DNA of 64,000 nucleotides, from the NCBI RefSeq assembly GCF_000153165.2, contig NC_014472.1:3406001-3470000 (forward strand), in the 5' to 3' direction. Within the stretch, counting starts at the first letter, position 1. The number at the start of each line of letters is the position of its first letter. This document shows positions 1 to 8,519 of the stretch, one piece after another. This DNA is from Maribacter sp. HTCC2170. Lineage in GTDB: Bacteria; Bacteroidota; Bacteroidia; Flavobacteriales; Flavobacteriaceae. The notes below the pieces were generated by a model, which had not been told where the DNA came from, ran no database searches, and worked only from the letters and a program-made list of their open reading frames with translations. The translations under genes were made by a program, and so were the position numbers.

Positions 1-1
1 A

Positions 2-370
2 AATTCCTTTACGGTGATTGAACATATAACCCGTGGTTTAATGGGAATAAATGGACATGCAGAAATGAACACATTTTCAACAATTTCTCGATTGGAAAAT
101 GATTCTGTTACTGCAGAAATGAGGGGAATACCAATTCTTTCGAATAAAATATCCGTTACTCATACAGGTCTGAACAAATCTAAAGTTGGCAATATTAAAG
201 GAGAAATTATATGGTGGAAAGCCCAAATTCCTGGACGACATGAATTTTTATATATAAACGGCAACAAAAAGAAAAGCAAACAAGAAATTAAGCATGGTAA
301 TGAATATTCTTATCTGTTGGTGCAATTGAATCCAAACGATGCGGCTATTGTAACATCCATTCCTGAATAA
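2..370 (+). CDS. C-terminal part of an unrecognised protein (5' end outside window)
   Basis: The reading frame is open from the first complete codon at base 2 to the TAA at 368-370, so this is the tail of a gene that begins before the window. A GTG at 14 is the first start-like codon, but nothing indicates it is used. The visible 122 residues contain no motif I recognise. They are rich in Ile, Asn and Thr, with alternating hydrophobic residues that suggest beta strands, and no membrane segment is seen. The gene converges on the decarboxylase gene, with 11 bases between the two stops. Function unknown. Confidence 0.6.
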   Translation, partial: NSFTVIEHITRGLMGINGHAEMNTFSTISRLENDSVTAEMRGIPILSNKISVTHTGLNKSKVGNIKGEIIWWKAQIPGRHEFLYINGNKKKSKQEIKHGNEYSYLLVQLNPNDAAIVTSIPE

Positions 371-381
371 ATTTTCTTTAA

Positions 382-1806
382 TTATTTTACAAGGTTCCCC
401 AATAATTGTAATGCTAAATCAACTTGCTTCAAATGAGTTCTAAAAGATAGTACAGCAAAACGTATCCAATAGGCGCCATCAATTGTTGTGGATGACAGAA
501 AAATACGGCCGTCTTGCATAATTTGCTTCACTAATTTCAAATTATAAGCATTGGCATCTTCGGTTTTGGGAACATATCTAAAGATAGCTATTGACAGGTC
601 TGGCTCTGGCCCCACTTCAAAGCCCAGTTTTTGTATTTCTTCATAAAAGTATTGGCACAATAGTATTTTTTCTTCCAAAGCGGCCCTAAAAGGTGCTACC
701 CCCAATAACTGAAGGGATATCCACATACGAAGTCCACGAAAATGCTTGGTTAGCTCAGGAGAAAGGTCTGCAGGTGAGGGGTCTTCATCTAGGTTAAACG
801 CATCTTGCATGTAGTTCGCTGTATAATGATGTGTCTGGTACAAAGCGTCTGTATCCTTTATTAAAACCGCACCGATACCATAAGACAAAAACAAACCTTT
901 ATGTGGATCAATGGCAATAGAATCGGATAATTCTATGCCCTTAAAAGCAGGCTTTATTCTATTGGAAAGCATAAAAAACCCTCCGTAAGCAGCATCCACA
1001 TGAAACCACAATTTGTTTTCTTTGGCTATACCCCCTATTTTTTTCAATGGGTCAATGGCTCCTGTATCTGTGGTCCCTGCTGAACCAAAAACCATAAATG
1101 GCAATAAACCATTTGCTTTATCTTGTTCAATTTGGATGTTTAGTTTTTCAGGAATCATCTTAAAACTTGAATCCATAGGAATATATCGCACGATACTTTC
1201 CTTCATTCCAGCAACCCGTAATGATTTTTGCACACAATGGTGTAACTGCTTGGTCATATAAATAACACACCTGTCAACATCTTTAGCCTTAATTCCTTTT
1301 GCGTCCCTAGCCGTAGTGATAGCCGAAAGGTTAGCAATGGAACCTCCAGAAGTCAAATTACCCAAGGCCGTGACCGGATAACCAACCATCTTACACATCC
1401 ATCGAAGCAACATATTTTCCATACGCACACCCCCAGGACAGGCAAAGAAAATGCCAGCATAACGATTGGTTATCGCGGCTAGATAATCCCCAAGAGCGGT
1501 GGTAAAAACACCTCCACCAGGAATGTATCCAAAATGACCACCAGATGCTGGGTTTATATTGGGGGTATCCACATTTTCTTTCAAGCATTGCAAAACCTCC
1601 TCAATGGGTTTACCTTCATCTTCGATAGATAAATCTAGGATACCTTTACCCATATTTTCAGAAACGACAAAGGTGTTATTTTGATTGAATTCATCCAGAA
1701 AATTGTCAGCATACTTCTGTACAGAAGTATTCCAATGTGCCCTTTTGTTATTAACTGGTTCCAACTTACGTGAGATATCTTCCAACTCCATTATGCTTTT
1801 TTTCAT
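382..1806 (-). CDS. Pyridoxal-phosphate group II decarboxylase (aromatic-L-amino-acid/glutamate decarboxylase family)
   Basis: At 474 residues this has the usual length of group II PLP decarboxylases, which remove the alpha-carboxyl group of aromatic amino acids or glutamate in the cytoplasm. The N-terminal third carries the family's substrate-pocket region (NPASGGHFGYIPGG). The middle has the cofactor-binding HVDAAYGG motif. The Schiff-base lysine lies in AIDPHKGLF at about Lys303. No signal peptide is seen. The ATG at 1806 is the natural start: it is followed by MKKSIMELEDI and preceded by an AT-rich region. It is monocistronic, facing away from the STAS-like pair. The amine produced cannot be predicted; tyrosine/DOPA/tryptophan-type, glutamate or a related substrate are all possible. 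No antiporter gene adjoins it, so an acid-resistance role is not suggested by context. Confidence 0.88.
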   Translation of the reverse strand: MKKSIMELEDISRKLEPVNNKRAHWNTSVQKYADNFLDEFNQNNTFVVSENMGKGILDLSIEDEGKPIEEVLQCLKENVDTPNINPASGGHFGYIPGGGVFTTALGDYLAAITNRYAGIFFACPGGVRMENMLLRWMCKMVGYPVTALGNLTSGGSIANLSAITTARDAKGIKAKDVDRCVIYMTKQLHHCVQKSLRVAGMKESIVRYIPMDSSFKMIPEKLNIQIEQDKANGLLPFMVFGSAGTTDTGAIDPLKKIGGIAKENKLWFHVDAAYGGFFMLSNRIKPAFKGIELSDSIAIDPHKGLFLSYGIGAVLIKDTDALYQTHHYTANYMQDAFNLDEDPSPADLSPELTKHFRGLRMWISLQLLGVAPFRAALEEKILLCQYFYEEIQKLGFEVGPEPDLSIAIFRYVPKTEDANAYNLKLVKQIMQDGRIFLSSTTIDGAYWIRFAVLSFRTHLKQVDLALQLLGNLVK

Positions 1807-1974
1807 AAAGCGTAATTACAAAAAATAATTTAACTCAATTAGGAAGTATTGTTATTAATCTGTTCAAAAGAATGAGTTTGTAAGTAAATACCTTATTTCA
1901 TAAGTGTTCTTCTATCAAAAATTTATATTTTTAGTTGTCTTGTTCAACAGATTTAAGATTTATTTTATAAAATA

Positions 1975-2358
1975 ATGAACACGAGTAGAAAAGTTACTTA
2001 TCAGCCAGAATTAAATCTGGTGGAGATAAAATTAGTTGGAATAAATACTGCTCAGGATGTATATGACGTAACCTATGAAGCCATAAAATTGTCCGAAAAA
2101 TATAATTCGCTAGGTTGGCTTGTAAATTCAGGTGAATTGATTGTCAGGGCCAGCAGGGCAGAGTTGTTTGAGCTTCCCAATAAGTTATATAGTTTATGGA
2201 ATTTAAATCCCACGACCAAAATTGCCATTATTGAACCCAAAGAGACCCATACAAAAGCAAAGGCGCATTTTTACATATTGGCAACCAATAATCTTGGGTG
2301 GCAAGCAGAAATATTCAGTTCAGGTAGAAAGGCAATATTATGGTTGCAAGAAACTTAG
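1975..2358 (+). CDS. SpoIIAA/STAS-like small cytoplasmic protein, copy 1
   Basis: This 127-residue protein has no signal peptide. Its alternating beta-alpha pattern and closing Trp-rich strand (GWQAEIFSSGRKAILWLQ) resemble the SpoIIAA-like (STAS/SEC14-type) proteins common in Bacteroidota, which are predicted cytoplasmic binding or anti-sigma-antagonist folds. The next gene is a paralogue of the same length and layout, with the shared features KYNS near residue 45, a central IxxPK motif, FYI(L/M)A and a final GW-A-x-F-x-(S/N)-x-(R/K)KA-x-x-WL. No conserved phosphorylatable Ser/Thr can be assigned with confidence. A TATATTTTTAG string shortly upstream could be a degenerate -7 box. The fold call is tentative and no partner kinase or sigma factor adjoins. 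Confidence 0.65.
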   Translation: MNTSRKVTYQPELNLVEIKLVGINTAQDVYDVTYEAIKLSEKYNSLGWLVNSGELIVRASRAELFELPNKLYSLWNLNPTTKIAIIEPKETHTKAKAHFYILATNNLGWQAEIFSSGRKAILWLQET

Positions 2359-2468
2359 TCATAGCTCTATGTACTTTTAGTGTATTGATTTATTATCCTT
2401 TTTTTATGGTTTAATTTCAAATTTATATTTTAGTCTACTATTTCTATAGGGTTATTATTATTATTTAA

Positions 2469-2846
2469 ATGAATTGGAAAATAGAATTTTTTGAAGATGA
2501 AGCGGTGCTTAAGATGACTGTCAAAGGCATATTTAACACTGAAGCTACCATCAAAGCAAACGAAGCACAATTAGTAGCGGGCAAAAAGTACAATAGTTCA
2601 AAGTTTCTTGTTGATTCTTCACTATTGGTTTTGGACATTAATCGTTCTGTTGTTTTTGAGATTATCTCAAACTTATATCCAAGTCATGATATAAGCTCAA
2701 GTTCTTATTTCGCTATGGTAAAACCTAAAGATTCTCAATCTGAGGCACTAGTGACATTTTATATAATGGCAATGGAAAGAATGGGATGGACTGCCAAGAT
2801 GTTCCCAAATAGTAAAAAAGCTTTAGATTGGTTATGCGAATTCTGA
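2469..2846 (+). CDS. SpoIIAA/STAS-like small cytoplasmic protein, copy 2
   Basis: This 125-residue paralogue follows copy 1 after 110 bases on the same strand. It keeps the same plan: an N-terminal beta hairpin (WKIEFFEDEAVLKM), the KYNSSKFLVDSS segment, a VKPKDSQ turn, FYIMAMERMGW and a closing KKALDWLCEF. The two proteins are clearly related but well diverged, which suggests an old tandem duplication rather than a recent one. An AT-rich gap with a TATATTTTAG string precedes it, so it may have its own promoter. The function is unknown; a STAS-like or SEC14-like ligand-binding fold is inferred only from the pattern. Confidence 0.65.
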   Translation: MNWKIEFFEDEAVLKMTVKGIFNTEATIKANEAQLVAGKKYNSSKFLVDSSLLVLDINRSVVFEIISNLYPSHDISSSSYFAMVKPKDSQSEALVTFYIMAMERMGWTAKMFPNSKKALDWLCEF

Positions 2847-2984
2847 TTGACTTTTACAAATCGTTCTTTTCATAAATTTCCATATCACTTACTATATTCC
2901 ACTAAAAACAAATTAGAAATCTTATCTACAAAAAAGTTAATACCTAAACTCATGCTTTTTAATAACAAATCGTAATTTTAGTTT

Positions 2985-3803
2985 ATGATAAAAAATAAAA
3001 TTGATGGTATCGCAATTCTCTTTTTCTTTTGCCTCTATATAGGGTCAACCCAACAAGAAGCAAATGCGCAAGAGCAGGCATTTGAAACATATAAGATTGA
3101 AGAGTTTGAATTTCAAGGTCGAAATGCCAAAGTAGTTTTTCCAAACCTCGTGAATGCTTCGCGAAAATGGGTGTGGCGTGCACGTTTTTGGGGTCATGAG
3201 CCACAGGTTGACGAGGCTTTGCTTGATAAAGGATATCATCTAGTATATGTTGATGTTGCTGGACTTTATGGTAACCAAAAAGCTGTTCAGGTATGGAATG
3301 ACTTTTATGACTTTGTAACAAAAAAATATGAACTCAATTCAAAAGCTGTTCTAGAAGGCTTGAGTCGAGGCGGACTAATCATTTACAACTGGGCAGCACA
3401 GAATACTGATAAAGTGGCGTGCATTTATGCCGATGCTCCTGTCTGCGATATCAAAAGTTGGCCTGGTGGATTATATACTGGGATCGGAAGCCCTAAAGAA
3501 TGGCAAGAGTGTTTAAATGCCTACGGACTTGATGAACAGTCTGTTTCAGATTTTAGTGAATTCCCGATAAATACGAGTGTTAAAGTGGCCCAGGCAAAAA
3601 TCCCTGTAATTCATGTTTATGGTGATAATGACAAAGTGGTTCCCCATTTTGAAAACACAGAACGGTTAGCAATAAATTTTGTGCTTGCAGGAGGTAATAT
3701 TAAAATTATTAGAAAAAAGGGAATAGGTCACCATCCACATAGCTTGGAAGACCCTACCCCGATTGTAAATTTCATTTTAGAACATAGTCTGCACGCTGAA
3801 TAA
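2985..3803 (+). CDS. Secreted alpha/beta hydrolase (prolyl-oligopeptidase/esterase-like)
   Basis: The 272-residue product begins with a hydrophobic export signal ending near ANAQEQA. The nucleophile elbow is EGLSRGG with Ser127. The acid is Asp214 or Asp216 in VYGDNDKV, and the catalytic His lies in IGHHPH (249-252), so a full Ser-Asp-His triad is present in the right order. The product is probably periplasmic or outer-membrane associated and acts on an ester, a peptide or an acylated sugar; the substrate is unknown. The ATG at 2985 lies only a few bases after a TAATTTTAG string, so the message may be leaderless or nearly so. It is followed by the VOC gene on the same strand after 69 bases. 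Confidence 0.8.
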   Translation: MIKNKIDGIAILFFFCLYIGSTQQEANAQEQAFETYKIEEFEFQGRNAKVVFPNLVNASRKWVWRARFWGHEPQVDEALLDKGYHLVYVDVAGLYGNQKAVQVWNDFYDFVTKKYELNSKAVLEGLSRGGLIIYNWAAQNTDKVACIYADAPVCDIKSWPGGLYTGIGSPKEWQECLNAYGLDEQSVSDFSEFPINTSVKVAQAKIPVIHVYGDNDKVVPHFENTERLAINFVLAGGNIKIIRKKGIGHHPHSLEDPTPIVNFILEHSLHAE

Positions 3804-3872
3804 ACATCAATCTCTTGAAAGTCTCAAAAGACCTCATAATAATAAAACAATCTTTTAAAAAATTACATAAAC

Positions 3873-4301
3873 ATGGAACAAAGAGCCACAATAGTAGGTT
3901 TGGGGGTAAATGACTTAGTGGCTTCCACCAACTTTTATAGAGAAAAATTTGGATGGGAACTCATGGATTCAAGCAATGATAGTATTTCCTTTTTTCAATT
4001 AAATGGAATCCTATTATCGCTTTATCCCCGGGAAAAACTTGCTGAAGATGCCCACATTAACGCAAAGGGTAATGGTTTTAAGGGATTTACTCTAGCATAT
4101 AACACTAGAACAAAAGAAGAAGTAGATGCACTTTTTAAAGAATTAGAACAAAAAGGTGTCAAAATCATAAAACAACCCGAGGAAGTTTTTTGGGGTGGTT
4201 ATAGTGGATATATTGCGGATTTGGACGAAAACCTATGGGAAATTGCTTTTAACCCGTTTTTAGCGTTAGACGAACAAGGTAATACCATTGCAAAAGAATA
4301 A
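3873..4301 (+). CDS. VOC family protein (glyoxalase/bleomycin-resistance fold)
   Basis: At 142 residues with two beta-alpha-beta-beta-beta modules, it matches the vicinal-oxygen-chelate family. Module 1 opens with the typical GLGVNDLVASTNFYREKFGWEL; module 2 ends in GYIADLDENLWEIAFNP, where the metal-ligand Glu of the family normally sits. It is cytoplasmic, with no signal peptide. Family members are isomerases, dioxygenases, thiol transferases or drug-binding proteins, so the reaction cannot be specified. The spacing of 69 bases to the secreted hydrolase suggests shared transcription but not a shared function. A hairpin with a T-run follows the stop. Confidence 0.85.
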   Translation: MEQRATIVGLGVNDLVASTNFYREKFGWELMDSSNDSISFFQLNGILLSLYPREKLAEDAHINAKGNGFKGFTLAYNTRTKEEVDALFKELEQKGVKIIKQPEEVFWGGYSGYIADLDENLWEIAFNPFLALDEQGNTIAKE

Positions 4302-4306
4302 ATAAG

Positions 4307-4334
4307 GGAAAGTATTAAGCCACTTTCCTTTTTC
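4307..4334 (+). terminator. Rho-independent terminator after the VOC gene
   Basis: A seven-base stem (GGAAAGT pairing with ACTTTCC) with an eight-base loop is followed by TTTTT. It starts a few bases after the stop of the VOC gene and lies just before the convergent ThuA/sugar-dehydrogenase gene. Confidence 0.6.
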
Positions 4335-4354
4335 TTTAAAACACTTAATAAATC

Positions 4355-7300
4355 TCATTCAAAACGCACATTGACCAGTGCCACAGGGGCATCACCCCTA
4401 TCCTCTCCTTTTTTCGGTACGTGAACAAAATAAATCTCATTTGCCTTAACATCCAATGGTTTATTAAAGACTATGGCTATCATACCACCAGGCTGACCTG
4501 GTACCGGAGTTGGCATGCTACCAGAACCTATCACCTTTCCGTCCGGGGCATTCAACCTCATTTCAAAGTGAACTCCAGCTTTTGGAGGAGCTTGCCACCC
4601 AGCTGTTATGTAGGCTGCCTTTACACCTTTTAAATCAATATTCTCAAATACAAACCAACCTTCATCTTTTGGAGCCAACAATAGGTCACTCCCACCAAAG
4701 GAAACGGGCATAAACCCCTTATTTTTCGTTGTTGGCGTAAATGGCACCGTACTACCTTGAAGCGCTTTGGAACTAACTCCCGTCAATGGTGGTATATTAC
4801 CATTGCCACTATCGGTATAGCTGGCGGTGATTACCATTACATTATCTCCTTCAGTAGGATCCGGAATAATATTTCCTGACGTAGGTAAGGTCTTGCTCTG
4901 AGCACCACTGCTAACCAAAGATTGTATGTACAATGTTATTTGCCTAGTCTCATCTTTGGTCACATTAGGGTGAGCTGGCATCATAACCTCTCCCCAAACT
5001 CCTGTCCCGCCTTCAACAATTTTCTTTTGCAAATACGCCACGGCCTTTGGGTTATCTTTATACTTTTCCGCCACAGCTTTGTACTCTGGACCAATTGAAG
5101 CACCGATTTCTTTATGACAAGCTTTACAATCCATTGCTTGGGTCAACGCTTTACCCATTGCTGCCGCTGACACTTGTTGGTGACCCTGAGATTTGTTCAC
5201 CTCATCCATCCCAGACATATAGTCAACCGATACAAATATATTTGACTCATCAATTGTCTCTTCATCTGCATCTTTAACTGAAACGCTATACTTAATAGGT
5301 ATTCCTTTAATAAAGAAAGAAGAATTTCCTCCACTAAAATCAATGGCGACCTCAGGTCTTGAATTACCTGCTGTTACAGAAACTACCTGGCTTAAGGCCT
5401 TCTCGCCTTTGTCATCTTTTGCTTCAACAGTAATTTTGTACGCACCTCCTTCGGTATATGTATATTTTAATTCAGGAATATTGGTTTCTTTTGTTTCACC
5501 ATTTCCTAAATCCCATACATAAGTCATTGAATCATCTTCACGATCTCTGGCATTTACCTTCGCCTTTACTGTTAGGGGAAGTTTCCCGGAAGTCTTATCA
5601 ACCGTAATTCCTTCAATTACAGGAGGTCTGTTCCCGCCATTAAATTGAATATAACCCAAGTTTGAATTTTCATTTTGTTGAAACCAACCACTACCATATT
5701 CCAATAAATAAACCCGACCATCTGGGCTCATTTCCATATCAATTAAATTATTGACTTTTATATCAGAAGCAAACGGCTCCATTTTATTGAAGGTTCCATC
5801 CTCAAACAAGGTTACTGCTTTCATCCAACCACGCATCCAATCAAAGATTATGACCTTTTCATCATAATATGCTGGTAAGCCCCCACCATTTGGATAAAGG
5901 TCAGAATAATAGGTTGGCCCAGCCATAGCATTTCTTCCTCCCGTACCAACTTGGGGAAAATCCCCTGTTTCTGCATATGGGTAATACGCATATGCCCCTT
6001 GTGCTGGTGGCAACTCATTAAGCCCCGTATTGTTATTTGAATCGTTGATAGGTTTTAGCGGGTCAAAAGTTGCACCACTCTCCCCTGTACTATAATCATA
6101 ATCTTTATAAGGTTTGTTGTTGCCAATGAATAAAGGCCATCCAAAATTACCAGCTTCTCGGGCTTGGTTCATTTCGTCATAACCTCTAGGGCCCCGATTT
6201 GCAATATCATCTTTTCCCGCATCAGGACCAACATCGCCCCAGTAGAGATACCCTTTCTTAGGGTCAACCGAAATTCGATATGGATTTCTATGACCCATAG
6301 TATAAATTTCAGGTCTCGTTTTTTCTGTACCTACCGGAAACAAATTTCCTTCAGGAATATCATAAGAACCATCTTCATTGACTTTTATCCTCATAATCTT
6401 ACCTCTAAGATCATTTGTGTTTCCTGACGAGCGTCTTGCATCATATTGCTCTTTTCCTGGAAGGTCGTTTAATGGTGCATATCCATTATTCACATATTTG
6501 ACACCTTTCTCGTCAAATGGCGTAGTATTATCCCCTGTTGAAAAGTATAAAAGGTTGTCAGGACCAAATGCGATAGAACCTCCCGTGTGGCAACATATTT
6601 CGCGCTGACTATCAACAATTAAAATTACTTGTTCAGAACTTAAATCAAAAACACCATTTTCATATTTAAATCGTGACAAGCGATTGATCCATTCATCACC
6701 TGTAGGGCTATAATACAGATAAATCCAATTGTTCACTTCAAAATTCGGATCTTTCTGTAATCCCATTAAACCCTCTTCGGCATTAACTCCGGGCGTATTC
6801 AGTGTTTTATAGTAAACATCTAACTTTGCTATTTCCTTTAGTTCATTTGCCTCTGCATCAAAAAGTAGCACCTCTCCCCTGCGTTGGGCGATCAATACAT
6901 CATTGTTTGGTAATACAGCCATTTCGGTCGGTTCAAAAAATTTACCTGAAGTCAATGTGACTTTTGAAAAACGATCTATTTCTGGGGGCATTTGTGAAGT
7001 TGCTTTGCCATAATCCAAATTCAGATTCTCTCCAATGGCATATTGTATTCCTCCCAAAACATGTTTTAAAAATTTCTCTTCGGAAAAACTTTCGTCCGTG
7101 TGACCCGCAGCGGTATAAAAAGCTCTACCGCCATCATAATCGTGATACCAGCTCATTGGGTGGAACTCTCCATTCTCTCCGCCTTCATAGGTGCTTTCAT
7201 CCACGGTTATCAAGACATTGACATCAGAATTAATGTTCTTAAAATTGTAGAGTTCATCATCTCTATTCCAAATGGAATCAGTAAAATGCGTTGTTGCAAT

Positions 7301-7759
7301 GAACGAATTATCTTTTACTATAAAATCTGAGTTTGGTGTCCCTGCCGGATGGCTTAAAAATTGGGCTCCTACCAATTTATTGTACCAACCCCAATCATAC
7401 TCGGTATCTGTTGCTGCATGGATTCCTACAAAACCTCCTCCAGATTGTATGTAGCGCTCAAAAGCTGCTTCTTGGTAATGGTCCAATATATTTCCAGTTG
7501 TACTCAAGAAAATAATGGATGAGTATTGCTTAAGATTTTTATCGGTAAATAAAGCCGCATTTTTGGTAGTATCAACGGCAAAGCCATTTTCAGCTCCCAG
7601 TTTTTGAATTGCCGCTATTCCGTTGGGAATTGAGGCATGTTTAAATCCCATAGTTTTTGAAAAAACCAATACTCTTGGCTCGCCATCTCTTTTATTATTA
7701 CAACTACTTATGACTATAGCAAAAATCACCATAGACAACAAGAATACCTTTCTCATCAT
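4355..7759 (-). CDS. Multidomain lipoprotein: ThuA, PQQ-type sugar dehydrogenase propeller, PKD, cytochrome c, C-terminal binding domain
   Basis: This 1134-residue exported lipoprotein (lipobox cysteine at 20, VISSCNN) combines several modules. Residues about 28-240 form a ThuA-type class I glutamine-amidotransferase-like domain (KTMGFKHASIPNG, GIHAATDTEYDW). About 260-690 is a six-bladed GSDH/PQQ-dependent sugar-dehydrogenase propeller (GLQKDPNF, GSIAFGPD, GHRNPYRI, WGDVGPDAG). About 710-800 is a PKD domain. A cytochrome c with CKACH follows near residue 876, and about 990-1134 is a beta-sandwich resembling a carbohydrate-binding domain. Known relatives in Bacteroidota share this order. The inferred role is oxidation of a sugar or polyol at the outer membrane, with electrons passed to the fused heme. 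It stands alone, divergent from the YdeI gene. Confidence 0.88.
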   Translation of the reverse strand: MMRKVFLLSMVIFAIVISSCNNKRDGEPRVLVFSKTMGFKHASIPNGIAAIQKLGAENGFAVDTTKNAALFTDKNLKQYSSIIFLSTTGNILDHYQEAAFERYIQSGGGFVGIHAATDTEYDWGWYNKLVGAQFLSHPAGTPNSDFIVKDNSFIATTHFTDSIWNRDDELYNFKNINSDVNVLITVDESTYEGGENGEFHPMSWYHDYDGGRAFYTAAGHTDESFSEEKFLKHVLGGIQYAIGENLNLDYGKATSQMPPEIDRFSKVTLTSGKFFEPTEMAVLPNNDVLIAQRRGEVLLFDAEANELKEIAKLDVYYKTLNTPGVNAEEGLMGLQKDPNFEVNNWIYLYYSPTGDEWINRLSRFKYENGVFDLSSEQVILIVDSQREICCHTGGSIAFGPDNLLYFSTGDNTTPFDEKGVKYVNNGYAPLNDLPGKEQYDARRSSGNTNDLRGKIMRIKVNEDGSYDIPEGNLFPVGTEKTRPEIYTMGHRNPYRISVDPKKGYLYWGDVGPDAGKDDIANRGPRGYDEMNQAREAGNFGWPLFIGNNKPYKDYDYSTGESGATFDPLKPINDSNNNTGLNELPPAQGAYAYYPYAETGDFPQVGTGGRNAMAGPTYYSDLYPNGGGLPAYYDEKVIIFDWMRGWMKAVTLFEDGTFNKMEPFASDIKVNNLIDMEMSPDGRVYLLEYGSGWFQQNENSNLGYIQFNGGNRPPVIEGITVDKTSGKLPLTVKAKVNARDREDDSMTYVWDLGNGETKETNIPELKYTYTEGGAYKITVEAKDDKGEKALSQVVSVTAGNSRPEVAIDFSGGNSSFFIKGIPIKYSVSVKDADEETIDESNIFVSVDYMSGMDEVNKSQGHQQVSAAAMGKALTQAMDCKACHKEIGASIGPEYKAVAEKYKDNPKAVAYLQKKIVEGGTGVWGEVMMPAHPNVTKDETRQITLYIQSLVSSGAQSKTLPTSGNIIPDPTEGDNVMVITASYTDSGNGNIPPLTGVSSKALQGSTVPFTPTTKNKGFMPVSFGGSDLLLAPKDEGWFVFENIDLKGVKAAYITAGWQAPPKAGVHFEMRLNAPDGKVIGSGSMPTPVPGQPGGMIAIVFNKPLDVKANEIYFVHVPKKGEDRGDAPVALVNVRFE

Positions 7760-7792
7760 TAAATATTATCTTTAGTTCATACCAGATAAGGC

Positions 7793-7824
7793 TAAATATA
7801 GCAATAGTGATCATGATTCACCAA
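7793..7824 (-). promoter_or_regulatory. Predicted Bacteroidota-type promoter for the ThuA/sugar-dehydrogenase gene
   Basis: On the minus strand, TTG (7824-7822) is followed after 21 bases by TATATTTA (7800-7793), close to the TTG / TAnnTTTG consensus of the primary sigma factor in Flavobacteriia. It lies about 35 bases upstream of the start codon. The last base of the -7 box departs from consensus. Confidence 0.4.
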
Positions 7825-7870
7825 ATGTTATAACAAATAGAACAATTGAATGACAAAATAGGAGATAATA

Positions 7871-8440
7871 ATGAATGAAATTGATCACTATTATTTTGAA
7901 AATGACAAAGAATGGCGCGCATGGCTGGACAAAAATCATTTAACGGTTCGTGGTGTTTATCTCATATTTTATAAAAAAGGTCATGAGAAAGAAAGTATGA
8001 ATTGGGAAGAGGCCGTTAGGGTAGCGTTATGTTATGGATGGATAGACAGTACAGTAAAAAGTTTAGGCGATGGGAAACGGCAGCAGTATTTTTGTAAACG
8101 AAAGCCCAAAGGCACTTGGAGCAAAGTAAATAAACTTCATATTAAAGACTTGACAAAATTGGGGTTAATGCATGAAAGTGGTTTGAAGGCCATTAATTCT
8201 GCCAAAAGCAATGGTTCTTGGACACTCTTAGATGATGTTGAAAATGGTATTGTTCCTAAAAACCTACAAAACGCATTTAAACAAAGCCCTATAGCATTCA
8301 AACATTTCCAGAATTTTACTTTCGGGCAACGAAAAAGTTACCTCTATTGGTTAAAACAGGCAAAAAGGGAGGAAACTCAACAAAAAAGAATCAAAGAAAT
8401 TATTAAGCTTTGCGAAGCAAATATTAAACAACGTACTTGA
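7871..8440 (+). CDS. YdeI/OmpD-associated family protein
   Basis: The 189-residue cytoplasmic protein shows the YdeI signature: WRAWLDKNH at the start, then MNWEEAVRVALCYGWIDST, the R/K-rich QYFCKRKPKGTWSKVN segment, and a C-terminal bacteriocin-protection-type tail (KHFQNFTFGQRKSYLYWLKQAKREET). Members are widespread; E. coli YdeI is linked to stress and antimicrobial tolerance, but the biochemical role is unknown. A purine-rich AGGAGATAATA directly before the ATG at 7871 is an unusually good Shine-Dalgarno sequence for this window and supports the start. The gene is followed by a bidirectional terminator. Confidence 0.85.
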   Translation: MNEIDHYYFENDKEWRAWLDKNHLTVRGVYLIFYKKGHEKESMNWEEAVRVALCYGWIDSTVKSLGDGKRQQYFCKRKPKGTWSKVNKLHIKDLTKLGLMHESGLKAINSAKSNGSWTLLDDVENGIVPKNLQNAFKQSPIAFKHFQNFTFGQRKSYLYWLKQAKREETQQKRIKEIIKLCEANIKQRT

Positions 8441-8463
8441 TTGATTAAGTTCTTTGCTATTCA

Positions 8464-8501
8464 AAAAAAAGACCCTTCAGATATTGCGAAGGGTCTTTTT
8501 T
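8464..8501. terminator. Bidirectional terminator between the YdeI gene and the tricorn-like protease gene
   Basis: A perfect eight-base GC-rich stem (GACCCTTC / GAAGGGTC) with a nine-base loop is flanked by an A-run on the left and a T-run on the right. It can therefore end transcripts from both converging genes. Confidence 0.85.
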
Positions 8502-8519
8502 GATTTATATAGATTTATA

